DNA of 64,000 nt from Nocardioides sp. dk884 (lineage in GTDB: Bacteria; Actinomycetota; Actinomycetes; Propionibacteriales; Nocardioidaceae). The DNA lies in the NCBI RefSeq assembly GCF_009557055.1, contig NZ_CP045649.1, forward strand, positions 2,393,501-2,457,500, given 5' to 3'. The notes under the pieces were generated by a model, which saw nothing but the letters and a program-made list of their open reading frames with translations, searched no databases and was not told where the DNA came from. A program made the translations under genes and the position numbers. Each line of letters opens with the position of its first letter. Position 1 is the first letter of the stretch. Positions 42,043 through 51,503 of this stretch are shown in pieces.

Positions 42043-43659
42043 GTGACCACCGCCCATGAGCGAGAGCAGGGAGAGGGTCGGCGCACCGACGTCGACAAGG
42101 CCTTCCTCGACAACGCGACGTACCGCAGCCTCGGCGAGCAGCACCTGTCCCCGCGCGAGGAGCGCTTCGAGAAGACCCGCCGCACCGTCGGCCTGGTGCT
42201 GGCGCCGCTGGTCACGATCGTCTTCCTGCTCGTCCCGACCGGGCTGGAGGACGAGCAGCACACGCTCGCGGCGGTGCTGCTCGGCGTCATCGTCCTCTGG
42301 GTCACCGAGCCGGTGCCGATCCCCGTCGGCGGCTTCATCGGCATCTGCGCGATCGTGCTGCTCGGCGTGGTCACCGCCGACGAGGCCCTCGAGCCGTTCG
42401 GCTCCTCGACCGTGTTCACCTTCATCGGCGCCTTCATCCTCGCCCAGGCCATGCTCAAGCACGGCGTCGCGCGGCGCTTCGCGATGTTCGTGCTGAGCCT
42501 GCCCGGCATCGGTACCTCGACGATCCGGATCGTGATCGCCTTCGGCGCGATCACCGCGCTGCTCTCGGCCTTCGTCTCCAACACCGCGACCGTCGCGATG
42601 CTCCTACCGACGGCGATCGGCATCCTCACCGTGGTCGCCAAGCTGCTCCAGGCGCGCGGCGAGGTCGCCGAGAACTTCGACCCGCTGCGGCTGCGGGTGG
42701 GCGCGGCGCTGATGCTGATGCTCGCCTACGGCGCCAGCGTCGGCGGGCTGCTGACCCCGGTCGGCTCCCCGCCCAACCTGATCGGGCGCGGCCTGATCGA
42801 GGAGGCCACCGGCGAGCGGATCTCGTTCCTCGACTGGGTGCTGATGGCGCTGCCGATCTGCGCCCTGATGTTCGTCGCGCTCGCGGTGCTGGTGCTGCTG
42901 CTCAACCGACCCGAGACCCGCCACCTCGAGGGCGTCGAGGAGTACGTCCGCGAGGAGAAGGCCCGCCTGGGCGCCTTCTCGGTCGCCGAGCGCAACACGC
43001 TGATCGCCTTCACCGTCACCGTGACCCTGTGGATCCTGCCCGGCGTCGTGGCCCTCGTCGCCGGCACCGACTCCAGCACCTACGAGACGGTCACCAACCG
43101 CCTCGACGAGGGGATCGTGGCGATCCTCGGTGCCTCGCTGCTCTTCCTGCTCCCGACCAAGTGGGAGGAGCGCGAGTTCACGCTGCGCTGGAGCGACGCG
43201 GCCCGCATCGACTGGGGCACGGTGATGCTCTTCGGCACCGGCATCATCTTCGGCAGCCTGCTGGAGTCCAGCGGCCTGGCCGAGACGCTCGGCAACGGCG
43301 CGTCCGACACGCTGGGCCTCTCCAGCGTCTTCTGGATCACCGTCTTCGCGGTCGCGCTCGCCATCCTCGTCTCCGAGACAACCAGCAACACCGCCTCCGC
43401 GGCAGTCGTCGTACCGATCATCATCCCGATCGCCGTCGCGGCGGGGGTGAACCCGTTCGTGCCCGCGCTCGCCGCGACGTTCGCGGCGTCGTTCGGGTTC
43501 ATGCTCCCGGTCTCGACCCCGCAGAACGCCATCGTCTACGGCTCGGGCGCGGTGCCGATCACCACGATGATCCGCACCGGGGCGTCCTTCGACGTGATCG
43601 GCGCGATCCTGATCGTGATCTTCCTGCCGGTGATGGCCTCGATGATCGGCCTGGTCTGA
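42043..43659 (+). CDS. SLC13/DASS-family anion (dicarboxylate) transporter
   Basis: A 538-residue membrane protein from the GTG at 42043 (GGAGG six bases before). Around 12-13 membrane segments. Two SNT motifs mark the Na+ and substrate sites: AFVSNTATVAMLLP in the first repeat and SETTSNTASAAVVVPI in the second; TPVGSPPNLIG and LPVSTPQNAIVYG are also typical. Such carriers import succinate, malate or tartrate with sodium. The dehydrogenase gene that follows by one base fits uptake and oxidation of such an acid. The N-terminal 45 residues are polar and variable. Confidence 0.92.
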   Translation: MTTAHEREQGEGRRTDVDKAFLDNATYRSLGEQHLSPREERFEKTRRTVGLVLAPLVTIVFLLVPTGLEDEQHTLAAVLLGVIVLWVTEPVPIPVGGFIGICAIVLLGVVTADEALEPFGSSTVFTFIGAFILAQAMLKHGVARRFAMFVLSLPGIGTSTIRIVIAFGAITALLSAFVSNTATVAMLLPTAIGILTVVAKLLQARGEVAENFDPLRLRVGAALMLMLAYGASVGGLLTPVGSPPNLIGRGLIEEATGERISFLDWVLMALPICALMFVALAVLVLLLNRPETRHLEGVEEYVREEKARLGAFSVAERNTLIAFTVTVTLWILPGVVALVAGTDSSTYETVTNRLDEGIVAILGASLLFLLPTKWEEREFTLRWSDAARIDWGTVMLFGTGIIFGSLLESSGLAETLGNGASDTLGLSSVFWITVFAVALAILVSETTSNTASAAVVVPIIIPIAVAAGVNPFVPALAATFAASFGFMLPVSTPQNAIVYGSGAVPITTMIRTGASFDVIGAILIVIFLPVMASMIGLV

Positions 43660-43660
43660 G

Positions 43661-44716
<1,056 letters not shown>

Positions 44717-44720
44717 CCGA

Positions 44721-46163
44721 TCAGGAGAGCTCGAGGCCCGGGTAGAGCGGGTGCTTGTCGAGCATCTCGGCGGAGGCCGAGCGGACCCGGTCGGCCACGC
44801 CGTCGGCGAGGGTGTAGCTCGCCTTGGAGGGCCCGCCGGCCTTGGTGGTGCCCGGGGTGGTGTTCGAGAGGACCTCGACGATGAGCTCGGCGGTGCGGTC
44901 GAACTCGTCGTGGCCGAAGCCGCGCGTGGTCAGCGCCGGGGTGCCGAGGCGGATGCCGGAGGTGTACCAGGCGCCGTTCGGGTCGTTCGGGACCGAGTTG
45001 CGGTTGGTGACGACGCCGGCGTCGAGCAGCGCCGACTCCGCCTGGCGGCCGGTGAGGCCGAAGGAGGTGACGTCGAGCAGCACCAGGTGGTTGTCGGTGC
45101 CGCCGGTGACCAGGTTGGCGCCGCGGCTCAAGAAGCCCTCGGCGAGCGACTTGGCGTTGTCGGCGACATCCTGGGCGTAGCCGCGGAACGACTCCTGGCG
45201 GGCCTCGGCCAGCGCGACGGCCTTGGCCGCCATCACGTGGCTGAGCGGGCCGCCGAGGACCATCGGGCAGCCGCGGTCGACCGAGGGGGCGTACTCCTTG
45301 GTGGCCAGCACCATGCCGCCGCGCGGGCCGCGCAGCGACTTGTGAGTGGTCGTGGTGACGACGTGGGCGTGCGGGATCGGGTCCTCGTCGCCGGTGAACA
45401 CCTTGCCCGCGACCAGGCCGGCGAAGTGCGCCATGTCGACCATCAGCGTCGCGCCGACCGAGTCGGCGATCTCGCGCATCTTGGCGAAGTTCACCCGGCG
45501 GGGGTACGCCGAGTAGCCGGCGACCAGGATGAGCGGCTTGAACTCGCGGGCCTTGGCGGCGAGCGCGTCGTAGTCGATGAGGCCGGTGACCGGGTCGGTG
45601 CCGTACTGCTGCTGGTGGAACATCTTGCCCGAGATGTTCGGGCGGAAGCCGTGGGTGAGGTGGCCGCCGGTGTCCAGGCTCATGCCGAGCAGGCGCTGGT
45701 TGCCCAGCTCGCGGCGCAGCGTCTCCCACTCCTCGTCGGTGAGGTCGTTGACGTTCTTCCTCTCGGCGCGCTCCAGCCAGGGGCCCTCGACGCGGTGGGC
45801 GAGGATCGCCCAGAAGGCGGTGAGGTTGGCGTCGATGCCCGAGTGCGGCTGCACGTAGGCGTACTCGGCGCCGAAGAGCTCGCGGGCGTGCTCGGCGGCG
45901 AGCGCCTCGACGGTGTCGACGTTCTGGCAGCCGGCGTAGAAGCGGTGCCCGACCGTGCCCTCGGCGTACTTGTCGCTGAACCAGGTGCCCATCGTGAGCA
46001 GGACCGCCGGCGAGGCGTAGTTCTCGCTCGCGATCAGCTTCAGGGAGCCGCGCTGGTCGGCCAGCTCCTGGCGCGTCGCCTCCGCGATGCGGGGCTCGAC
46101 CGAGGCGATGACCTCGAGAGCTTGGGAGTAGGCACTACTGGTGAGGGCATCGAGGTCGCTCAT
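44721..46163 (-). CDS. glyA: Serine hydroxymethyltransferase
   Basis: A 480-residue PLP enzyme from the ATG at 46163, interconverting serine and glycine with tetrahydrofolate. Motifs: [45 protein letters not shown], the PLP lysine in [15 protein letters not shown] and [16 protein letters not shown]. It is longer than the usual 420 by an insert around residues 130-165 ([21 protein letters not shown]), seen in many actinobacterial GlyA proteins. A TAGGCT box ends 7 nt before the ATG, so the mRNA appears leaderless; the long upstream frame is not used. Confidence 0.95.
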   Translation of the reverse strand: MSDLDALTSSAYSQALEVIASVEPRIAEATRQELADQRGSLKLIASENYASPAVLLTMGTWFSDKYAEGTVGHRFYAGCQNVDTVEALAAEHARELFGAEYAYVQPHSGIDANLTAFWAILAHRVEGPWLERAERKNVNDLTDEEWETLRRELGNQRLLGMSLDTGGHLTHGFRPNISGKMFHQQQYGTDPVTGLIDYDALAAKAREFKPLILVAGYSAYPRRVNFAKMREIADSVGATLMVDMAHFAGLVAGKVFTGDEDPIPHAHVVTTTTHKSLRGPRGGMVLATKEYAPSVDRGCPMVLGGPLSHVMAAKAVALAEARQESFRGYAQDVADNAKSLAEGFLSRGANLVTGGTDNHLVLLDVTSFGLTGRQAESALLDAGVVTNRNSVPNDPNGAWYTSGIRLGTPALTTRGFGHDEFDRTAELIVEVLSNTTPGTTKAGGPSKASYTLADGVADRVRSASAEMLDKHPLYPGLELS

Positions 46164-46371
46164 GGTGCCCAGCCTAGAACGGCCGACGCCACGACCACCC
46201 ACCGTGCCCATTCCCGGGGCCCCCGGCACCCGAGGCGGGTGCGACCTGCGCCACACCCGGCCACCGATCCCCGCGTCACGGTGGATCGCGCGTCTCACTT
46301 GATGGACAGGCGTCTCACCACATGAGATAGACGGTTGTGGGCGGGAGTTCCGAGGACTGAGACTCCTTGAC

Positions 46372-46461
46372 ATGGTCACTGCTGCTACCCACACCCACCT
46401 CGTGGTTCGACGCCACGTGGACTTCGGGCGTACCCGCAGCATGATGTGTTGGCCTCGCTGA
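46372..46461 (+). CDS. Leader peptide of the sulfate-assimilation operon
   Basis: Twenty-nine codons: [20 protein letters not shown], then TRSMMCWPR. The block L-x-x-R-R-H-V-D-x-x-R-x-x-S followed by a terminal Cys is the pattern of short 'putative leader peptides' found upstream of sulfur genes in actinobacteria. Reading of the Cys codon near the end could sense cysteine by ribosome stalling, as described for polycysteine leaders in mycobacteria. Two hairpin-forming segments (GCCGCA...TGCGGC near 46461-46490 and the CCCGAGAC...CCGGGC region near 46500-46520) lie between it and the reductase gene. Confidence 0.7.
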   Translation: MVTAATHTHLVVRRHVDFGRTRSMMCWPR

Positions 46462-46612
46462 GCCGCACGCACGTCCACGACGTACTGCGGCAAACCGCCG
46501 CCCCGAGACAGTCCCGGGCGCACGGTTGCGGAAGGCCGACCCGACCCCGATGACGTGGTCAGGGCCCTGACGAAGTCGCGCGCACTCCCACGCCAAGGAA
46601 GCCCTCACGTCC

Positions 46613-48322
46613 ATGTCTGAGCAGACCGCCGCACGCACCCCCCGCCCCCGCCCCAAGCGCGGTGAGGGCCAGTGGGCTCTCGGCCACCGTGAGCCGCTGA
46701 ACAAGAACGAGCAGTCCAAGAAGGACGACAACCCGCTCAACGTCCGCGCCCGGATCATCAACATCTACTCCAAGCGCGGCTTCGACTCCATCGACCCGGC
46801 CGACCTGCGCGGCCGCTTCCGCTGGATGGGCCTCTACACCCAGCGCGCCCCCGGCTTCGACGGCGGCAAGACCGCGACGGTGCCGGAGGAGGAGCTCGAC
46901 GACCGCTACTTCATGCTGCGCGTGCGCTCCGACGGCCGCCTGCTCGCGCCGGCCGCGGTCCGCGCCCTCGGCACCATCGGCCAGGACTTCGCCCGCGACA
47001 CCGCCGACGTCACCGACCGCGCCAACATCCAGTACCACTGGATCCGCGTCGAGGACGTCCCGGCGATCTGGGACCGCCTCGACGAGGCGGGCCTGAGCTC
47101 GCTGGAGGCGTGCGGCGACTCTCCGCGCCCGTTCCTCGGCTCGCCGGTCGCCGGCGTCGCGGCCGACGAGATCATCGACGGCAGCTCGGCGCTGGAGGAG
47201 ATCTTCCGCCGCTACATCGGCGACCCGGCCTTCTCCAACCTGCCGCGCAAGTTCAAGACCGCCCTGACCGGCCACCCCAGCCACGACGTCTCCCCGGAGA
47301 CCAACGACGTCTCCTTCGTCGGCACCGTGCACCCCGAGCACGGCCCCGGCTTCGATGTGTGGGTCGGCGGCGGCCTCTCCACCAACCCGATGCTCGCCGC
47401 CAAGCTCGGCGTCTGGGTGCCGCTGGAGGACGTGCCGGACGTGTGGGAGGGCGTGGCCTCGGTCTTCCGCGACTACGGCTACCGCCGGCTGCGCTCGCGC
47501 GCCCGCCTGAAGTTCCTGGTCAGCGACTGGGGCGTGGAGAAGTTCCGCGAGGTGCTCGAGACCGAGTACCTCGAGAAGCCCCTGGTCTCCAACCCCTCGC
47601 CGGTCTCCCCCGTCGGGCACCGCGACCACATCGGCGTGCACGAGCAGAAGGACGGCAAGCGCTACGTCGGGGTCGCCCCGACCGCCGGCCGGATCTCCGG
47701 CACCACGCTGGTGCAGCTCGCCGACCTGCTCGAGGAGTTCGGCGTCGCCGGCGTCCGCCTCACGCCGTACCAGAAGATCGTGCTGATCGGCGTCGAGCCG
47801 GAGGCCGTCGAGGACCTGCTCCCCCGCCTCGACGAGATCGGCCTCTCCGCGCGCCCCTCGAACTGGCGACGCAACACGATGGCCTGCACCGGCATCGAGT
47901 TCTGCAAGCTCGCGATCGTCGACACCAAGGAGCGCGCCCGCCGCCTCGTCACCGAGCTCGAGCAGCGCTTCCCCGAGCTGGACACCCCGATCAGCATCAA
48001 CGTCAACGGCTGCCCCAACGCCTGCGCCCGCACCCAGGTCGCCGACATCGGGCTCAAGGGCCAGCTGGTGATGGCCGACGGCGAGCAGGTCGAAGGCTTC
48101 CAGGTGCACCTCGGCGGCGCGACCGGGCTGAAGGCCAACTTCGGTCGCAAGCTCCGCGCCCACAAGGTGACCAGCGCCGGGCTCGACGACTACGTGACGG
48201 CCGTGGTCAACGCCTACCTGGAGGACCGCCACGACGGGGAGTCCTTCGCCGACTGGGTCGTGCGCGCCGACGAGCAGCTGCTGCGCGGCGAGCCCCGCCT
48301 GCAGGAGGTCGGGGCACCATGA
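46613..48322 (+). CDS. Ferredoxin-dependent sulfite/nitrite reductase (assimilatory sulfite reductase)
   Basis: A 569-residue siroheme and 4Fe-4S enzyme. The cluster ligands are the canonical C-x5-C (MACTGIEFCKLA) and C-x3-C (NGCPNACAR). Other family blocks: RGRFRWMGLYTQRAPGFDGG, IQYHWIRVEDVPAIWDRL, FVGTVHPEHGPGFDVWVGGGL and NWRRNTMACTG. Gene context (cysH and a chelatase for siroheme) marks it as the sulfite rather than the nitrite enzyme, reducing sulfite to sulfide. A GGAAG lies 13 nt upstream. Expression likely follows cysteine demand through the leader peptide. Confidence 0.9.
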   Translation: MSEQTAARTPRPRPKRGEGQWALGHREPLNKNEQSKKDDNPLNVRARIINIYSKRGFDSIDPADLRGRFRWMGLYTQRAPGFDGGKTATVPEEELDDRYFMLRVRSDGRLLAPAAVRALGTIGQDFARDTADVTDRANIQYHWIRVEDVPAIWDRLDEAGLSSLEACGDSPRPFLGSPVAGVAADEIIDGSSALEEIFRRYIGDPAFSNLPRKFKTALTGHPSHDVSPETNDVSFVGTVHPEHGPGFDVWVGGGLSTNPMLAAKLGVWVPLEDVPDVWEGVASVFRDYGYRRLRSRARLKFLVSDWGVEKFREVLETEYLEKPLVSNPSPVSPVGHRDHIGVHEQKDGKRYVGVAPTAGRISGTTLVQLADLLEEFGVAGVRLTPYQKIVLIGVEPEAVEDLLPRLDEIGLSARPSNWRRNTMACTGIEFCKLAIVDTKERARRLVTELEQRFPELDTPISINVNGCPNACARTQVADIGLKGQLVMADGEQVEGFQVHLGGATGLKANFGRKLRAHKVTSAGLDDYVTAVVNAYLEDRHDGESFADWVVRADEQLLRGEPRLQEVGAP

Positions 48323-48537
48323 GCGAGCGCGCCGCCCCCTTCCACTGCCCCTACTGCGGCGAGGAGGACCTGCGTCCCCACGAGGTCGTCGCCGAGGACG
48401 GCGAGGTCAGCTCGCCGCACGGCACCTGGGAGTGCCGGGGCTGCATGCGCGCCTTCTCCCTGAAGTACCTCGGTCTGCTCAGGCGGGACCGCGACCGCCA
48501 CACCGCCCCCGAGACCGGCAAGGAGGGACCCGCATGA
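48319..48537 (+). CDS. Small Cys-rich zinc-ribbon protein of the sulfite reductase operon
   Basis: A 72-residue protein whose start overlaps the reductase stop (ATGA) and whose stop overlaps the cysH start. Two CxxC knuckles (FHCPYCGEED and WECRGCMRAF) can hold one zinc or iron; a basic C-terminal tail follows. A protein of this sort sits between sulfite reductase and cysH in Streptomyces too. Its place suggests an accessory or electron-transfer role for either reductase; no function is known to me. Confidence 0.78.
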   Translation: MSERAAPFHCPYCGEEDLRPHEVVAEDGEVSSPHGTWECRGCMRAFSLKYLGLLRRDRDRHTAPETGKEGPA

Positions 48538-49280
48538 GCTCCGCCTCCTCCGTCGCCGCCCGCAACGCGCGCGGCGTGCAGACCGACGGCCGCAGCCCCG
48601 AGGAGCTGCGCGAGATCGTCTCCCACTGGGGCGCCGAGCTCGAGCTCGCACCCGCCGAGGTGATCATCGAGTGGGCCGCCGCCACCTTCGGCGAGCGGTT
48701 CTGCGTGACCTCCTCGATGGGCGACGGGCTGCTGGCCCATCTCGTCTCGAAGGTGGTGCCCGGCGTCGACGTGCTGTTCCTCGACACCGGCTACCACTTC
48801 GTCGAGACCATCGGCACCCGCGACGCGGTCGCCGCCACCCTCGACGTCAACCTGCTCTCGATCACGCCCGTGCAGAGCGTGGCCGAGCAGGACGCGGCGT
48901 ACGGCAAGGACCTGTATCGCACCGACCCCGACCTGTGCTGCAAGCTACGCAAGGTCGAGCCGCTGAGCCGGATGCTCGCCGGGTACGACGCCTGGGCCAC
49001 CGGCCTGCGTCGCGCCGAGACCCGCAACCGGGTCATCGCGCCGGTGATCGGCTGGGACGCCAAGAAGAGCAAGGTCAAGGTGTCCCCGCTCGCCCGCTGG
49101 AGCGACGAGCAGGTCGAGCGCTACACCGCCGAGAACGGGATCCTGGTCAACCCCCTGGTCTACGACGGCTACCCCTCGATCGGCTGCGAGCCGTGCACCC
49201 GCCGGGTCGCCCCCGGCGAGGACCCGCGCTCGGGCCGCTGGGCAGGCCTGAACAAGACCGAGTGCGGGATCCACACATGA
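48534..49280 (+). CDS. cysH: Adenylyl-sulfate (APS) reductase, 4Fe-4S type
   Basis: A 248-residue protein coupled to the previous gene. Sulfonucleotide-reductase landmarks: FCVTSSMGDGLLAHLVSKV, VLFLDTGYHFVET and the cluster motif made of LCCKLRKVEPL and SIGCEPCTRRV. The C-terminal ECGIHT carries the catalytic Cys. CC plus CxxC marks the iron-sulfur APS reductase of actinobacteria rather than the cluster-free PAPS reductase. Together with sulfite reductase it takes activated sulfate to sulfide for cysteine. ATP sulfurylase genes are not in this stretch. Confidence 0.93.
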   Translation: MSSASSVAARNARGVQTDGRSPEELREIVSHWGAELELAPAEVIIEWAAATFGERFCVTSSMGDGLLAHLVSKVVPGVDVLFLDTGYHFVETIGTRDAVAATLDVNLLSITPVQSVAEQDAAYGKDLYRTDPDLCCKLRKVEPLSRMLAGYDAWATGLRRAETRNRVIAPVIGWDAKKSKVKVSPLARWSDEQVERYTAENGILVNPLVYDGYPSIGCEPCTRRVAPGEDPRSGRWAGLNKTECGIHT

Positions 49281-49375
49281 GCCGCTCCCCCAGCCCCACC
49301 CGCACGTCCCACACCCGGGGCGACAACGCCGTCGCCCCGCACACCGAAGCACCGCACCCGAGGAGGCCGCACTGA
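49277..49375 (+). CDS. Possible 32-aa spacer ORF between cysH and the chelatase
   Basis: Thirty-two codons start in an ATGA overlap with the cysH stop and end in a TGATG overlap with the chelatase start. The product is polar, Pro/His/Arg/Thr-rich with no fold. It may merely keep ribosomes moving to the next gene, or be chance. There is a GAGGAGG ribosome site inside its end for the chelatase. Confidence 0.3.
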   Translation: MSRSPSPTRTSHTRGDNAVAPHTEAPHPRRPH

Positions 49376-50118
49376 TGGCTGCTCCCGCCCTGGTGGCGCT
49401 GGCTCACGGAAGCCGTGACCCCCGCTCCGCCGAGACGATCACCGCCCTGGTCAACGAGGTCCGCGCCATGCGCCCGGATCTGCGCATCGAGCAGGCGTTC
49501 CTCGAGCTGTCCCGGCCGTCGTTCCAGACCGTCGTGGACCGGCTGGTCAAGGCCGGGCACGAGGAGATCGTCGTCGTCCCGCTGCTCCTGACCGACGCCT
49601 ACCACGCGAAGGTCGACGTGCCGTCCGCGATCGAGACCGCCACCCAACGCCACCCCGGGCTGAAGATCCGGGCGACCTCGATCCTGGGCCTGGAGACACG
49701 CTTCCTGGAGGTGCTCGACGAGCGCCTGCGCGCCGCGCTGTCGCAGGCCCGGGTGCGGGAGCTCGACGCGCTCGTGCTGGCCGCCGCCGGGTCCAGCGAC
49801 CCGCTCGCCAACCAGGCCGTCGCCCGGCTGGCGCGGGTCTGGGGCAGCCACCACAAGCTGCCCGTCACCGCTGCGTTCGCCTCGGCCGCCCCGCCGGCCG
49901 CCGGTGAGGCGGTGCGCGCGTTCCGCGGCGAGGGCCGCCGTCACATCGCGGTCGCCTCGCTGTTCCTCGCTCCCGGGTTCCTTCCCGACCGGGCCGCCGA
50001 GCTGGCCCTCGAGGCCGGGGCGGTCGCCGTGTCCGATCCGCTGGGTGCCCACCCGGAGGTGGCGCGCACGATCCTGGCGCGCTACGCCGTGGGTGCCGTG
50101 GAGCTCGTCCCGGTCTGA
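49375..50118 (+). CDS. CbiX/SirB-like sirohydrochlorin chelatase
   Basis: A 247-residue protein with two CbiX-type halves. The first has LVALAHGSRDPRSAETI and VVPLLLTDAYHAKVDVP with both metal-site His; the second has LAAAGSSDPLANQAVARL and VASLFLAPGFLPDRA, in which the first His is missing (Ala-Gly), as often in these duplicated proteins. Inserts iron into sirohydrochlorin to make siroheme, the cofactor of the sulfite reductase in the same operon; cobalt use is also possible for the family. A tandem terminator follows. Confidence 0.85.
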   Translation: MAAPALVALAHGSRDPRSAETITALVNEVRAMRPDLRIEQAFLELSRPSFQTVVDRLVKAGHEEIVVVPLLLTDAYHAKVDVPSAIETATQRHPGLKIRATSILGLETRFLEVLDERLRAALSQARVRELDALVLAAAGSSDPLANQAVARLARVWGSHHKLPVTAAFASAAPPAAGEAVRAFRGEGRRHIAVASLFLAPGFLPDRAAELALEAGAVAVSDPLGAHPEVARTILARYAVGAVELVPV

Positions 50119-50144
50119 GCGCCGCCGCTCACCGCACCACCGAC

Positions 50145-50185
50145 CAGCGGCGGCGGGTCGTCCTCGAGACGAGCCGCCGCCGCTG
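50145..50185. terminator. Bidirectional hairpin terminator
   Basis: A 12-bp perfect stem (CAGCGGCGGCGG with CCGCCGCCGCTG) and a 17-nt loop lie between the convergent chelatase and DUF3037 genes. Confidence 0.75.
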
Positions 50186-50191
50186 TCGTCG

Positions 50192-50575
50192 TCAGCCCAC
50201 CAGGTGCGCGACGAGCCGGACCAGCTCGGCGGCCGGGTCGGCGGCCAGCCCGCCGTGCACCGGTCCCGGCTGGATCACCGTGCTCTTAGGGGCCTTGAGG
50301 AACCCGAAGCGCTGCCCGATCGGGTGCGCGGACGCCGCGCCGCCGCGCTCGTCGCCGGCGCACACGCCCTCGGCGAAGGCCAGCGCGTCGCAGACCTGGT
50401 CCACGTCGAGGCCGGGGAACAGCGCGCCCAGCCGCTCGGCGTCGGCGTCCCAGCGGGCGGCGAGGAAGTCCGCGGCCTGGCAGTAGAGCACGACCCCGAC
50501 GTTGACGAACTCCTCGCGGTCCACGCGTGGGACGCAGCGCAGGACGACGTACTGGTAGGGCAGGCGGGCGCTCAT
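50192..50575 (-). CDS. DUF3037 protein
   Basis: A 127-residue protein from the ATG at 50575, overlapping the HipA-like gene stop (ATGA). The pattern YQYVVLRCVPRVDREEFVNVGVVLYCQAADFLAARW is the DUF3037 signature; FGFLKAPKSTVIQPGPVH ends it. Gene pairs of DUF3037 with HipA-like kinases recur across bacteria. The role is unknown; the pairing suggests that the protein is a partner or substrate of the kinase. Confidence 0.88.
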   Translation of the reverse strand: MSARLPYQYVVLRCVPRVDREEFVNVGVVLYCQAADFLAARWDADAERLGALFPGLDVDQVCDALAFAEGVCAGDERGGAASAHPIGQRFGFLKAPKSTVIQPGPVHGGLAADPAAELVRLVAHLVG

Positions 50576-51333
50576 GCGTCCACCCCCGGCAGCCAGGCAC
50601 GCGTGGCGAAGCGGGCGGTGAGGAACTCGACGTACGCCGCGCGCACCGCCGCGGGGGTCTCGGCGCCGGGCACCGGATCCAGCCACGCGTCGGGGACGAG
50701 CGCCAGCGTCTCGACGAAGTCGTCGCGGCCCAGCACCGCGCTGATCCGCGCGTCGGCCTCGGCCAGCCCGCCGGCGTACGCCGCCAGCACGTGGTCGTCC
50801 ATCGACCACGGCTGCGCCGCGAAGCGGGCCGGGTCGGTGACCCCGCCGCGCCAGCCGTGGTGGAAGTACAGAGAGGCGCCGTGGTCGATGACCCACAGGT
50901 CGCCGTGCCACAGCAGCAGGTTGGGGTTGCGCCAGCTGCGGTCGACGTTGGCGCAGAACGCGTCGAGCCACAGCACCGTCGCGGCGACGTCCGGGTCGGC
51001 GACCTCGCCGTCGAAGCCGAACGAGCCGGGCAGGAAGTCCACGCCGAGGTTGAGCCCCACGCTCGCCACCAGCAGGTCCTGGACCTCCTCGTCCGCCTCG
51101 TAGCGGGCCAGGCTCGCGTCCAGATCGAGCCCGACGAGCCGCGGCGTGCGCAGGCCGATGCGGCGGGCGAGCTCGGCGACGACCACCTCGGCCACCAGCA
51201 CCCGCACGCCCTGGCCGGCGCCGCGGAACTTGCAGACGTAGGTGCCGAGATCCTCGGCCTCGACCACGCCCGGGAGGGAGCCGCCCTCCCGCAACGGCGT
51301 GACATAACGGGTCACGGCCACGACAGGGATCAC
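50572..51333 (-). CDS. HipA-like kinase-fold protein
   Basis: A 253-residue protein from a GTG at 51333, with TAGGGT six bases upstream (leaderless). Landmarks: YVCKFRGAGQGVRVLVAEVVVAELARRIGL (nucleotide-binding Lys and helix C), NVDRSWRNPNLLLWHGDLWVIDHGASL with the catalytic Asp/Asn and the metal-binding D of IDHG. It is shorter than HipA toxins and lacks the N-terminal domain, and there is no HipB-like antitoxin, so it is a HipA-like small kinase rather than a classical persistence toxin. Confidence 0.85.
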   Translation of the reverse strand: MIPVVAVTRYVTPLREGGSLPGVVEAEDLGTYVCKFRGAGQGVRVLVAEVVVAELARRIGLRTPRLVGLDLDASLARYEADEEVQDLLVASVGLNLGVDFLPGSFGFDGEVADPDVAATVLWLDAFCANVDRSWRNPNLLLWHGDLWVIDHGASLYFHHGWRGGVTDPARFAAQPWSMDDHVLAAYAGGLAEADARISAVLGRDDFVETLALVPDAWLDPVPGAETPAAVRAAYVEFLTARFATRAWLPGVDA

Positions 51334-51503
51334 GGCGTCACCCTACTGATCGGATCGCGGGCGGCGACCCGGCGTACGACACGCGCCGGGGTCAGTGAGA
51401 CTCATCGCACAGGCAGTCGGTGTGAGCAGCGCATCAGTGGGGAAGGTAATGCCAGCGGGCCTCGGGGCCCCTCCCTCACCTCCACGAAGAACAGGACGAT
51501 CCC

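Noticed and set aside
39241..42462. A 1,073-codon minus-strand open frame
   Set aside because: Only 39241-40278 (YihY) shows a family; the rest is antisense to the AidB-like gene.
46300..46335. CGTCTCAC direct repeat and GTCTCA/TGAGAT imperfect palindrome upstream of the leader peptide as a regulator site
   Set aside because: Too short and imperfect to support a named operator; noted only as part of the promoter region.
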